From Brachyhypopomus gauderio (taxonomy: Eukaryota > Chordata > Actinopteri > Gymnotiformes > Hypopomidae): DNA of 64,000 bases. Position numbers and translations under genes: made by a program. The notes under the pieces were generated by a model. It searched no databases, was not told the DNA's origin, and saw nothing but the letters and a program-made list of their open reading frames with translations. The DNA lies in assembly GCF_052324685.1 (NCBI RefSeq), contig NC_135225.1:4478129-4542128 (forward strand), read 5' to 3'. How positions within the stretch are numbered: the first letter of the stretch is position 1; the number at the start of each line of letters is the position of its first letter. Below, piece by piece: positions 12,667 to 24,844 of this stretch.

Positions 12667-14134
12667 ATCTGTGATATTTTCTGTAAATGATCAATGATAA
12701 AAAGAGGCACTTAAAACTTGACCTCTTTTACATCAACATTCAAAAATGAAAATGAAAATATTTTGTGTTTTTGTCTCCGGCAGTGCCTTTGTTTATAGCT
12801 ATTCTGGCCACAAAGAAAACATACCATGCCCTCCAAAACAAACATACAATCCAGACTGCCCAAGTTAAACTCAGAGTTAAACACTCAAAAAAACACAATG
12901 ATATATGGAGTTCATCTGGTACACCACTGGCAGTTTCACCCTATCAGCAAATTTAGTGTGGTGCTATTAATACAGGTAGGCGTCTTTTCCAGAGGCAGCC
13001 CTCAGGCACACATGCATAATGCCTGTTTAAAATTAGAGAGGAAGGGGCTGCATGCTCTGTTCAGGAGGTGAGGCCCCCAGTGACGCTGCATGTCATACAG
13101 CTGTGGAAAAACACATGAATCTAACTAATCCTATCACAGAGGCAAAGAAATTCTGAATGACAGGCACATCTTTTAACTCTCAACTGGTGCACCTCTGAAT
13201 TCTACGTCAAAGAGAGTTATTTTGTTTTTGTATGGAAGAACATCCAATTTGCTATTTGACTATTAATTTTAGGCATGAACAAAACATTTGTGATGTCTCT
13301 AGAAAATATGGCAGCATAGGTATTCCCATCAAAGATAATCTCAGAAGTGTCGAGAATGAGCCTCATAGGTTGTAACTGAGGAAGGAAGTAAATATTTGTT
13401 ATATTGCTGTAATTGACTTAGTAGAATAAAAGTATTTGTATTTGAAATGTTTTTTTTTCTAGCCAAAGTGCTGTGATATTTGCTTGGGATATTTAACCCA
13501 GTTTTGTGGAGAGGTATCAAATGATACAGGGCAAATTCATATAATTCTCTCATGTTTTTAGAAGCCCTACAGTGCAGAGCCTCTGCAGTGTTTGTGTGTG
13601 GGTGTCTGTGTGTGTGTATGTGTGTGTGTGTGTGTGGGGGGGTGTCATGACCATCTTCTTTTCTGCAAATTACAAGAGACTTTTATTTTGTAAATCAGAA
13701 AATGGTTGCGCATACACATCAGAATACACCGGTACTGAATGACTACATGGCTTCTGTCACACTGATCTATCTGGTAGTGTTGAAACTGTATCTGCAGATA
13801 ATCTCCATGTCCACTGGCTATAGCAGCATCCATCAGTCCTGATTGGAGAATGGTTTTAACATTGTTCCATCCGTTCCCTCAACAGGGAATTCAGCCATTG
13901 AAGTATATCATTTTCCCCTCATAACTCCCAAATAATGTGAAGACCTTCTTTATAGATGGTTCTTTATAGATGGCAGCTTTTATTTACTATATATCATGTA
14001 TTTACAAGTTTGCAACTATGTTTTTGTGTATAAATTTCATTTATAAATTTATTATTTTTAAATAAACCATCAGGAAATCATTAATTCTGTTTACAGTATT
14101 AATTTAATATATAAGAATATACATACTAGTATTT
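12667..14134. other. Sequence between cxcl12 and the LTR element
   Basis: No gene is seen. It includes a TG-rich microsatellite at 13592-13643. It may include a longer cxcl12 3'UTR: AATAAA recurs near 14060. Confidence 0.5.
13592..13643. repeat. (TG)n microsatellite
   Basis: An interrupted TG dinucleotide run ending in a G tract. Confidence 0.9.
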
Positions 14135-14139
14135 ATATG

Positions 14140-14435
14140 TGTGACGGGCAGGGTGAGCGAAAATAAATGGAAGCGATCACGCCAAGTCTCAGGGAAGTAG
14201 GATGGTTTAATATGTAAAGTGCGCAAACCAAAACCCGTGAACTGATCCGAATTAAGGATATAATAACCAGCAGTCAACTGGTACAAAGACAAGACATATA
14301 TAGACAAACAAACGACCCTCAGGTGAGACGGATCGCGGGCTCCGCCCACCTGAGGGACGAACACAACGCCACACCCACAGGACAAGCTGCTGCTGTAGAC
14401 GGGGGCGACCAGTAGGGGGCCGCCGTACCGTGACA
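14140..14435 (-). repeat. LTR, 3' copy on the minus strand
   Basis: 296 bp with TG...CA type ends, identical to 16053-16348. On the minus strand it lies directly after the polypurine tract. Confidence 0.93.
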
Positions 14436-15315
14436 GATCCCCCCTCCAAGCCGCACTCCCCTCCACCGGCTGTGCGGCCTACAGCAGCAGCACACAAAAC
14501 AAAGGGGCAGGCAGGCAGGGACAAGGGACACACCCCTTGTAGTCCCGGAGCTGAAACACAAAACACAAACAGGTTAGCTCACCTACCTGGGCGGGACCCT
14601 GGACCGACTGGGCCGTCAACAAGACAAAACCACGCCCCGGTCGGTCACAGGGCCCTCACGCCCTAACCGGCCTTAAGCCGCATAGCCCCACAGGTGCGAG
14701 GACGGCGGGCCACGGCTCCGTGTCCGTCCGGGGTGTATGTGTGCAGGTTACCTCCCTGGGGCGTGGCCAAGTCACCTCCTGGACCTACCTCCTCCCGGAG
14801 CTGGCCCCTGCCTTCTGCTAGGGGCCACCCCAGCCTCCTGGGGAGTCAGCCCCAGCCGGGGCCTGACTTTACGAGGTGGACTCCTCCACCAAACCCAGGA
14901 GCGCCAGAGACCGAGGCCCAGAGCGCCCTTATCGCGGGCTGGGGAACAGCCCCCAAGGGCCTCCTGGTCACCCCGAGCAGGAGGGAGGGTCTCCATCTTC
15001 AGCAGGAGCTCTTCGGACCAGAGCCCTATCGTCCCCAAACATCCGGGGGCCCCAGCCCTCTAGGGAGGGGCTCTTTCCGACCGGGCTCCGGTCACCCCAC
15101 AACATAAGGGGGCTCCTGCCAGTTGGAGACCCCCACAAGGTCCAAGACTGCCACGATCCACCGCCAGGGAGAAGCACCTGCACATAAAACACAAAATGCA
15201 CACACACACCCACACCAACACAAAACACATACGCGCACTTACCCTGACCATCTCGGCACCCCGCATCCGGGGGGAGGGGTCTCCATCTCAGCAGGAGGGG
15301 ACACCAAACAACTCA

Positions 15316-15329
15316 CCTGATGCATCAGG
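15316..15329. repeat. 14-bp perfect palindrome in the LTR element
   Basis: CCTGATGCATCAGG, in the internal region of the young LTR element. Its role is unknown. Confidence 0.7.
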
Positions 15330-15772
15330 AGAGGGGCCCCTACCGGCTCCGGAGAACACCCTCGACTCCCTGGTCAGGGCCTCCCTTAGGAGCTACGCCC
15401 TCCGTGCCATATTCCGTGGCACGGGACCACCACTGGTCCACCCCCAACACACATTCAAGGGGAGGAGCATGTGTGGAATTACACACAACATAATCACGGG
15501 CACGCAAGAACAACACACACGCAAAGACTAGACAAACAAAAAACAGTGTACAAACAACGAACGAACGGAACTCTTACATGCGCGCTCGGTATGTTGTGAC
15601 GTGCCGCTCAGATTCGCAGTCGCTCCCCCACACAAAACACAAGACGACAGGGGAGCGAGGCGACAGTGACGAGCGGCACCCGGGTCACACACGAAACACT
15701 AAACACAAAACGCCACGAGCACGCACACAGGTCCACACGCCCGTTCACATGTACACTTCACCCACACAACAT

Positions 15773-15952
15773 GAAGAGTTTTACAGGGAAGACGCCCTGG
15801 TCCTCGCCGTGCAACACACAAAACAAACGCACGGCGAAACTCTTCAGACAGACAAACGACGGACATGAAGAGCTGTCTCAGGGCAGACTGCCCTGGTCCT
15901 CGCCGTGCTACGCACACACAAAACACAACACAAAAGCACGGCGGAGCTCTTC
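15773..15952 (-). other. Tandem pair of three-way RNA folds in the LTR-element leader
   Basis: Two adjacent units of about 75-95 bp each have the same plan. Unit 1: outer arms GAAGAGTTT (15773-15781) and AAACTCTTC (15837-15845), an inner hairpin CAGGG...CCCTG, and a second hairpin CGCCGTGC (15805-15812) with GCACGGCG (15829-15836). Unit 2: outer arms GAAGAGCT (15867-15874) and AGCTCTTC (15945-15952), an inner hairpin CAGGGCAG/CTGCCCTG (15879-15895), and CGCCGTGC (15901-15908) with GCACGGCG (15936-15943). The outer stem differs by a T-A to C-G change that keeps pairing. On the minus strand the pair lies about 100-280 nt after the 5' LTR, where LTR elements carry packaging and dimerisation signals. 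That role is inferred. Confidence 0.75.
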
Positions 15953-16052
15953 AAACAAAACACCACGCAGACAAACACTTACCACGAGACATGACCACGA
16001 ACGAAGGAGAAAGCAAAGGAGACTGGCGGCTTCCGAAGGTGGCTGGTTATTC

Positions 16053-16348
16053 TGTGACGGGCAGGGTGAGCGAAAATAAATGGAAGCGATCACGCCAAGT
16101 CTCAGGGAAGTAGGATGGTTTAATATGTAAAGTGCGCAAACCAAAACCCGTGAACTGATCCGAATTAAGGATATAATAACCAGCAGTCAACTGGTACAAA
16201 GACAAGACATATATAGACAAACAAACGACCCTCAGGTGAGACGGATCGCGGGCTCCGCCCACCTGAGGGACGAACACAACGCCACACCCACAGGACAAGC
16301 TGCTGCTGTAGACGGGGGCGACCAGTAGGGGGCCGCCGTACCGTGACA
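16053..16348 (-). repeat. LTR, 5' copy on the minus strand
   Basis: Identical to 14140-14435. On the minus strand this copy would supply the promoter; its TATATA lies near 16211 on the + strand map. Confidence 0.93.
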
Positions 16349-19300
16349 ATATGTAATGCAAAGTCAACTTGCATTATTTCTGTATGGAGCAGACATGTTT
16401 CATGTATTTGTTTGCCAAGAAATACCATGTCAGATAATCTATGTAAGTTCATTTTGTAAGACATCCAGGTATATACATTACTCACATAAAGTATTTGGGT
16501 TTCAGGTCAAATTTATGGAAAACATTAGAGGTTCGCACTAGAGTGATATTATATCATGAATATTTTAAAGTAGAAGCATGCAATGATAATTCCTCATCTC
16601 ACACACTTAATTGAAATAAAAGCCATCAACAGTGGTGGGTAAATCCCATGTCAGTGTTTCAATAACTTCTTGTGTGTTCATGCAGAAGCACAATAACTGG
16701 ATTCATGATGTTATTCAAGTAGTAGGACTTGTCACTGTACTTTTCACAAACTGTAGGGCAGTTCTGTATTGACTAGACACACCTGCCCACATACTGTAAC
16801 ACTACCACCACCACCAATGGCTCGTCTGGTGACAACAGTTGCTGATGCATAACGCTCTTCTTGATATCTCCAACATCACTGGCGGCCATAATTTCTGCTC
16901 TGTGTGAATCAACTTTCATAAGTGAACATCAGTGAGGCCCACTGGTACCTCGTCCAGCGCTAATGCTCCCTGGCCCATGCAAGTAGATGACGCCTGTTAT
17001 CTAGCACGCAGGCCACTCCGATGTAAACATTGTTTTGAATCTGATTTAGAATCTGACATGAAGCTTAGGAGCCTCTCAACTCGCTTAAATGTGCCTGGAG
17101 TTGTTTCATTGTCTGGTTCTGCAGGACACTGTTCACAATGAAACAGTCATCAGTGTGGGATGTGGCCTAAGGACGTCCACTTCTGTACCTTTCTGTGACT
17201 CTTCTCTCTGTATCTCTGTTGCAACATTAGCAGCACTTAATATGAGATCTTAATAATCACACGACTACTTATCTCTCAATAATGTCTCTTAACTGTTATT
17301 TCCTGTCGAAACACTGTGTTCTTGCTTCAGTGTCACCCTAACTGTGGATAGGAATATTCCTCCTCTGCACACAGGCCATGCTTCCAAAACGCAGTTTTTA
17401 TCAAGCTTAAATTAATCAATCAATTATCGATTGATTATAACTGTAGGCAAATGTGACACAACTGGAGAAAGATCGCATGAAATCAGGTGACCAAAAAAGG
17501 AATGTGTGTTTATGTACTCAGTCATTTAATCACCATGGCTCCCGGACATGGGCCGTGAGCCAAACACACAGCACCTGACCCACAGTCTCGTTTTCACCCC
17601 AGGTCAATTCAGCAGTACCTTAGATGTTGTCGCTTTAACATAAAATGAGTGCCTACAAACTTCCATGTAATAGTCCCATTAAAGCACACTGTCGTAGTGT
17701 ACAACTGTTTACTCAATGTCACAGGTTTCACATGAAAGGTGCACTAAATAACCTCTGAAATTTTATTTTCAAATGTTATGTGAAATAAACCTTCGTAATT
17801 TTCCATTTTGATCCATGAAGGTCTTGAAACGTCGCCTCCCCCGCTGTGGGAGATGGTTAAGGTTGAGCTTAACAGAGGAAGAGAAGCTATAAATACAATA
17901 TCAGGTGACATCATGGTAGTTTATAGTCTTTTTCTTCCCTATTACTGCAAAAGTTTAAATGTGGTATGAGCAGGAAACAATGTTCAAAATGTCTGGCCTA
18001 TTTCACATTCACTTTACAGGATTTCCTTAGGCTGGATATTGTGGAGGTTCAATGACCACCAAATGTGCACATAGCAGTGACAGGAAATGTTTAAATATCA
18101 CATTTACACTGCTTCATTATCTGCCTATTTTACCAGCTTAACCCCATTCTCCTGAGTGACAACGCTATTATCTCAATAATATCTGGACAGCAGTGCTCCA
18201 GTGATAAACAGGCTACCTGGTGTCTGACAAATTGCGCATCAGAAAATATGGGACAGATTCTTTATGTGCACATAACATATGTGTAATAAAGGGATGAATG
18301 CCCTGAGCCAAAGAGTTAATTCAAAATAAAAAAAAATCTATTTTTAATGTACATACCTGTACAGGTACACTGAATGGCTCCATGTAGAATAGAATTGTTC
18401 AAGGTTCAATGTTAAATGTAGCTTTGCAGAAACACAGCTTATAACAAAACATCACCTGACTACTAATTCTGTCCATCTGTGATCACTCAGGCACCAGCGT
18501 AATACTCGTGTTCCCTGTTGTCTTTGTGAAGGACCGTTGGCCTCAGGTCAGCATATGGAGTGTTGACTGGTTTTCCACTAATTACCCCAGTTTCTGTTCT
18601 TTGCCCTGTTGTTATTGCACCTACCTTGTTTGTTTTTTTTGTTATTATTATTTAAATTGTACTTAACAATTGGATTGTCCAGGTTCTTTCAACATGACAC
18701 TAATAAGAGATGAGCAAAGAATCATGTGATAATATTCACAAACGATTACTTCCCTCCTGACCTTTTAAGTGAAATTGCATAGCCCAATGAAGTATATGCA
18801 GATTTATGGGCAAGAAAGAAAGAACATTTGTGGACCCAGTCTATATTCTCATTAGTACTGATATTGCTAAAGTTGGAATTTTGTAACTTTAATTACAATA
18901 TTAATATTAAAGAAGAGTCTCTTAGGTCAAATGTGAGGCATTTCATCTATGCTCATTTCAAATCAACACGTAGCAGCCAGCTTAACAACGGATATCAGGG
19001 GAGGGGTTGGGTGCTTTAAACCATCAAATCTGTTACAAACCTCATAATGACATCTAAGCACATGTTATTTATCCATCTTTTCCTCCATACTCTTCTTTTG
19101 AGTGCCAAGACAGTGGGTGAGAAAAAAAACCGATGGGGATGTGTCTGCACACATACTTAAATCAACACCAAATAAGGGGAAACAGGGGAAGACAATATGG
19201 CATGATGCTTAAGAATACTGCCACGAGACAGTAATAAATTACAACTTCAGAGAAGAAGGATAAGACCACTGGAAAAGTGTCCAATATTCAGCAGTAGCAT

Positions 19301-22300
19301 GAGTGGCATGTAGCATGAGTAGCATGTGTTGACTGCTTGATGGACTGGGGCAGTAGATTTATGTTTGCTGGGCGTCCTCCACACGAGGCAGGTGCAGATT
19401 AGTGTGGAACTGGTTTTAAGTGTATGTGTCTAATGTTTTATATGTGCGTTAGTATGTCTGTGAGTGAACTTTTAGTTGTTTCTGACCTATACTTTCTGAA
19501 TTATATAATAAAAGAAGCTAACTATATTTGTGTATGTGTTCAGGTGATGCTATCTGTATGTTGAAGTGGTGGCGTATACTTACTCCGTGCCGTCATCTAA
19601 AAATGTCAATCTTTACTCTTATAATTTGAACTTACTCCTGGTTGTGTTACAGCATACCCCATAACTCTGCACACACATTGTATTTGGTATTCATTCCCAA
19701 ATTCTGTCATATTCTAGGAGAAATGTGAAAGGTTGTTTGCAGTAGACAGATAAGGGTACTTATCAGTACTTACAGATAAGGATCAAAATGTGAGAGTTGT
19801 AACATAAATATTCTGCAGGTTAAAGGTGCTGAAACAAAACATATTAGAGCCAACCCTGGTCTTCCTCAAACTAATAAAGTCATTTGAGTCAAAGAAATGA
19901 ATTTATTGTGGTTTAATAGTGTAATCTACTAAAATATTGAGCATGCATACCGGTGCAGTCAGTCAGTGTCCTGTTTCTTGTTCTAGAATTAGGCTTTTAA
20001 TTAAACAGACCACTGGAGAATGATGTCTTTAACAGAGAACAAGAACAAGGCGGATTAAGTAATATATTGTCCGTCTGCCTTCTGTGCCAGAATAAGTAGG
20101 GCCTATTTGAACTTAACGTGGGCCTGTATTGTAGAGCAGCATGTGAGGTACGTCTAATTAAGTTATAAACACTTTTCATAGGTGCTTTTATGCAACCTTC
20201 TGAATGAAGGTAGAATGTGATGAACATTTATGGAATACACCCCACAACAGGTCTTAAAGCAAAATGAGATCTGTAAGATACAATGTAAAACCTGCATTTT
20301 GCTTTTATTTAACTGTTTTTGCAGTTTTTTCCTGTTTTCCATATGTAATGTGCCCTAGGTGACCAGCTTGTCAGAATGTGTTTTTGTATTCATATCTGTT
20401 CTGTGAATCTCAAAAACAATTTTTCTTTCAATTTGTCAGGTCGTTGACTTTCCTAGGACTATATGATGAAGTGAAGGTGTATTTAACATATGCAATTGCC
20501 TTGGTAAATCCCAACGAAACAGAAAAGGCCACAGAACATTACTTTCTGTGCATTCACTCAAATATGGCTGCACTAAATTTTCCCACATGTAGGCACATTA
20601 TATAATTTATTACAGGTGCAGTTTGTATTAAGCCTCCCCCCCCCCCTCCCACTTTCATACCAGCAACCCACATTGTGTTGTTATGTGTGTGCAGGCATAG
20701 AAACTGCTCAGACTACCTGTGTTGTTGCTCAGCAGGTCATTTAAGTGTTGAGAAGAAATGTAGCGAGTCGCTAATGAAAACAACTTACAGCCAAGATGTG
20801 AAGCCAACAAATATCACAACATGCGTCATCACTGGAACACTTCAGAAGACATTATCGTCTTTCTAAACATTTTCAGTGAAAGAAAGTCTTTCTGCTGATG
20901 TAATGCCTGCTATGCATTGTGAGAATTACAACATGCAGCATTTGGCCTCATCATTTCACTTGAGTTCAGTTGAGTTCAGTTGAGTTTTGTGTGGTCTAAT
21001 ATATTAGACATTATGCAGTGTGCATAAGAACATGCATTACTCCCTGCACATATCATACATATAGCATTTGTTAATATAGTAAATAATATAACATAGTAAA
21101 CAGCCATCACCAAGATGTACATATGAACAATCTATTTCATTCTATTCAAATGAGTGACCAATGATGGGTTCTGTATCAAGCTCTATGTAATCTTGCAGAG
21201 TATTTAAAACCTGATTGCATCTCTAGGGAGGAGACAGAGCCTGGACTACTTTCTCACCAAAAGCTCTCTAACATTTTGCGACGTAACATGTGGCCATTTA
21301 GCTTCCTCCACAACCGTGCCACATTGCAAGCATGTGCCCAAGGCCTGGGGACGTTTGTGCGACAGTCCTCTGGGTAATCGGGTCACATTCACAGGTCTTC
21401 CTAGACCTGATGACCTTGTGTGATATTGTAGGCGTATATGAAATGGCAGTAATGATTTTAAAATGGCCGTGCTTGAAACGCTCACTGATTGCACAGAGTT
21501 GAAAAGGCCATGTAATGCCTGTAATTGTGCTCATATTGTGCATAACTGGGAGAAACATAAATCAGTTTTGGAACAAAATTCATGCTAATGTCTCAGAAGA
21601 CCTGTGAGAATTATTGTAGGCAACCTGACCAGGGCCGAATCTTAGAGTAACAGTGATACATATGAAGCTCAGATCCAGAGGCTTTTCAGAACAAGAGCAA
21701 CCACCGAAAATAAACCTTTATGACTGCTTTAGCTTTCATGTGTTAATATGAGATGGAGGTTACTAGATTTAATGTCATGCATCTCTACAGAGGAGATAAG
21801 GCTCCAATGATTAATTGAGTGTAGAGCACTTCAAGAAGCTCACAGAGCAGAATGGGGTCCGGCCACCAGACAAAGCACTGCAGGGTTAGACTCTTTTGCC
21901 ATGATTTAGCTTCAAACGGAGTGCATGTGAGCAGGGTTTTCCATTGATTGACCGGTCAGATCTTTCACTCCAATGGTTTAGCTTCATTTTGATTAAACAT
22001 ACAAAGGGGGCGGCAACCAATGGCGATCTTGTTCTCTGGGACCTACAGAGTTCTGAAGAGTGTTGTGTTTCTGTGTCCTGCTTTGAGTGGCAGCTGGCCG
22101 ACTGGGGTTGACATGTTCATAAATCAATTATAGTGGCTAACAACTGGATCCAAACTGGGACAAGCCCAGAACAGCAAACAGTTCACAGAATCCCTGAAGT
22201 GCAGCTGCTTTGTGCTACCTGCTGTTCTTCTTGTCTGGAAAATATTCCTCTGGCTAATTCTTTTTATATTGTGACTACATGGTGATTTACAGAAGAGCTT

Positions 22301-23176
22301 CTTGCGTCTCGATTCTCATGAAGTGTAAAGACATCCAGGTTTAGAGTGCGGGAATACCCCAAAGGCACAGAAACACGGTGGCTAAACCAGTTAACCGGTG
22401 TTTATACTGAATAAGGGTGGTCTTAATTGTATGCACAACGCTTTAAAACCTGACCTCGATAGAACATGACCCATAAGGTGCACTAACTGAAAATGACATG
22501 AATGAAGAAATAATGCAGTTTATATGAGAAAGGATGATGTTTGTTTCTTCTGGGCTACTCTAGCTCACTGACATATCAAATAAAGACTATAAACATAGTC
22601 ATCATCGTAGCTTCTGGCCCTTGTGCAACTTCTCCTTGTCCAGCATGCTTAAAATAAAAGACAACAAACACCTAAAGTTGATCCAGATGTTATAGAAAGT
22701 CAGCATAAATTCAAGCACAATAAGTTGAATACAAAAATAAATAAATAGAAAACTCAGGAGCCATATTTTAAAATCCTGATGCTTTAAATGCAAGCAAAGC
22801 TTGTTCATGCAGAGATTGTACATACCGAATGTTGGGAAAAGGATAATGCTTCTCCTTTGCAATATTATTACACCTATTAATTCTAGTGTACACCCTCAGG
22901 AACTTAGCTAGAGAGAATAGGTAAACCACAGAGAGTTTATCCGGCCCATTAGCTATAAGCGAGTATTCAATGCAAACAAGGAAACAAGAAACAAATGTAT
23001 AATTTATAACCTGCCTGAAGACATGTAATTTGGGTGACCAAATCGTTGTCAGGTTTTCAAGGAATGAGAATAATCAAATGTGGTATGAGAAACCAGCTGC
23101 ACCAGGGAAACGTTTGCTTTGGTAACATTTGGTGTATGTGGATCTAGTTAGGGACCGGTTTGAGTCATGATGTAAG

Positions 23177-23225
23177 TACTACTACCACTACTACTGCCAC
23201 TACTACTCATATTACTACTACTAAT
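23177..23225. repeat. (ACT)n-like microsatellite
   Basis: Imperfect ACT/CTA triplets. Confidence 0.85.
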
Positions 23226-23846
23226 TCAGAAACAGCTCTAACTTTGTGTAGATTTAGACGGGCAGTTCTCTGCTCAGATCCAAAAAGGAAACATTGTGAC
23301 CTTGTAAATCATCACGTGATCAAAATGTACATCACAACTGACACCAGAAAGTGTACGTGCATATCTACCTGTTTCCTGTCTTATAAAGGTACTGCGTGTG
23401 TACCTTGATGGGCTACATTATTGACTCAACAAAGTGTTACACATGGAGGATCTCCAACAAAGCACAGCCTCTATCCCACAGTCATAGGTGGTTTGACTTA
23501 AGATTAGGGTGTCTTTTAATATCAAACAGCTTGTGGGGTGGGGGACTTCATGCTCTGCTGTGCGTCTCAGCAGGAACAGTGATTCAGTTATGTAACGGCT
23601 AGACAAGCATAGACTGAGGCGGTTATGCAATCAGCTACATTTATCATAGACTCAAAAGGCAGGATGCAGGCACTTGAGCAGGATGATTTTGAAAACAGTA
23701 AAGCAGATGAGCGAATCCAAGTGTCACACAGGCAGAAAACAAACAGAAGCAGCCAACCTACACAGCGCAAGAAACACAAATCGGAGGTCATAGACTCGGA
23801 CCGGCTCATGTGAGACTTTGCATAGAGGCAATGAAGGTGCATTTAT

Positions 23847-23876
23847 GGGGAGGAGGGGGGGGGGGGGGGGGGGTGG
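23847..23876 (+). repeat. Long G tract
   Basis: About 25 G in 30 bases, with a single A and T interruption. It could fold as a G-quadruplex and is a likely site of sequencing error. Confidence 0.85.
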
Positions 23877-24429
23877 CAGATGCTGCCAGTGGTTATTAAG
23901 CAGGCAATAACACAATATATCAAACTATCACATACAATAACATCAAGTTATCATGTGCAGTATATTATACCCTAAAGATACTTTGTAATCAACATAATGC
24001 AATTATATTCAGCCGTCACTTTTATGCAGAACATTGTACAATAGTCGACAATACAGAGAATTCCTCTGAATACATTTTGGGCCTGGCAGATCCTGCAGTC
24101 TGGAGTGTCCTTCTCAACATCCACCTGCTAGCAGCTGCCTCGTCACTCAGCCCAGTTATTTTAATGGTGACACACTCATCATGGCAGTCGCCACTGAAAT
24201 GATTTCCATGAAAATATTCAATCGGGATTTGGTATCTGAATTTGGATCTGGGTGACCTGAATGCCCCCACTATCCATCCATTATGTGATTGCATCACACT
24301 AGTAAAGAGCTGCGCGCAACCCGAGGTCAATACAAATTCTGCTCCTCCCTGGGAATCAGACACCGTTTGAAGCCGTAGCCTGTGACTCACCATGTCTGTC
24401 TTCTGAAGACTGACTCCGCAGGCTAAATA

Positions 24430-24700
24430 ACAGCCTCTACATGTACTGCAGTGAACTGGGTCATGTGCTGTGTGACGGTCATGCCAGACTGACATCTCGC
24501 TCCACTTCAACCACTAGAGAGCATGTGGGATGAACTCCACGTGCTACCTTGGTGACTGCGTCCATGAAAAGGCTGAACTCTAAATCTTTTGCCATGATCG
24601 TTTCCCTGTACTGTCCTAATCCTGTGTCTGTTCCAGCACTGATTGACTCTGGCACCGAGGAGAATTTTTATCCACACCAAGCTCGCTCTTCCTTGACGAC
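24430..24700 (+). pseudogene. Ty3/gypsy gag zinc knuckle and protease remnant
   Basis: On the + strand near 24433-24478 the translation reads SLYMYCSELGHVLC, a retroelement CCHC knuckle whose first cysteine is now tyrosine. About 150 bp further on, 24633-24670 reads VPALIDSGTEENF, the active-site D-S-G box of a retropepsin. Frames shift between them, so nothing here is functional. The order gag then protease and the chromodomain further downstream fit one decayed gypsy element. Confidence 0.7.
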
Positions 24701-24844
24701 CTGTACACTTCCATGACACTGTTCACCCTGCATGTTAAACTGGTAAGATGGTATTTGTTTTCTCTCATCAAACCTGTGTGGGTGAATTGCATTGCACTCT
24801 GAAATCATCTCATTGTTTGTCATAAATTTTACAGACATCAGATC

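Larger units (their letters stand above)
14140..16348 (-). mobile_element. Young non-autonomous LTR retrotransposon (TRIM-like), 2.2 kb
   Basis: Two direct repeats of 296 bp (14140-14435 and 16053-16348) are identical base for base by eye. Each starts TGTGACGG and ends CCGTGACA on the + strand. The element is flanked by the 5-bp duplication ATATG (14135-14139 and 16349-16353). The orientation is minus: next to the left LTR the minus strand reads GGAGGGGGGATC, a polypurine tract, and a TATATA motif lies inside each LTR on that strand. The internal 1617 bp are GC-rich at the 3' side and A/C-rich on the + strand, and encode no gag, protease, reverse transcriptase or integrase that I can recognise. 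The element must therefore be mobilised by a relative in trans, probably Ty3/gypsy. I do not find a clear tRNA primer site. Identical LTRs imply a very recent insertion. Confidence 0.92.
16354..24080. other. Intergenic DNA, no gene seen
   Basis: This 7.7-kb stretch has only short chance reading frames and no protein I recognise. It contains simple repeats, including TTGAGTTCAG repeats near 20960, an ACT array near 23180 and a G tract near 23850. No clear mobile element was recognised. Confidence 0.55.

Noticed and set aside
14694..15187. Overlapping proline- and glycine-rich frames on both strands in the young LTR element
   Set aside because: No gag, protease or polymerase motif is visible. 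High GC content removes stop codons and explains the open frames.
24022..24510. 162-codon open frame on the minus strand
   Set aside because: It lies opposite the gypsy gag remnant, shows no family resemblance and is best explained as a chance frame in the complement of a decayed coding sequence.
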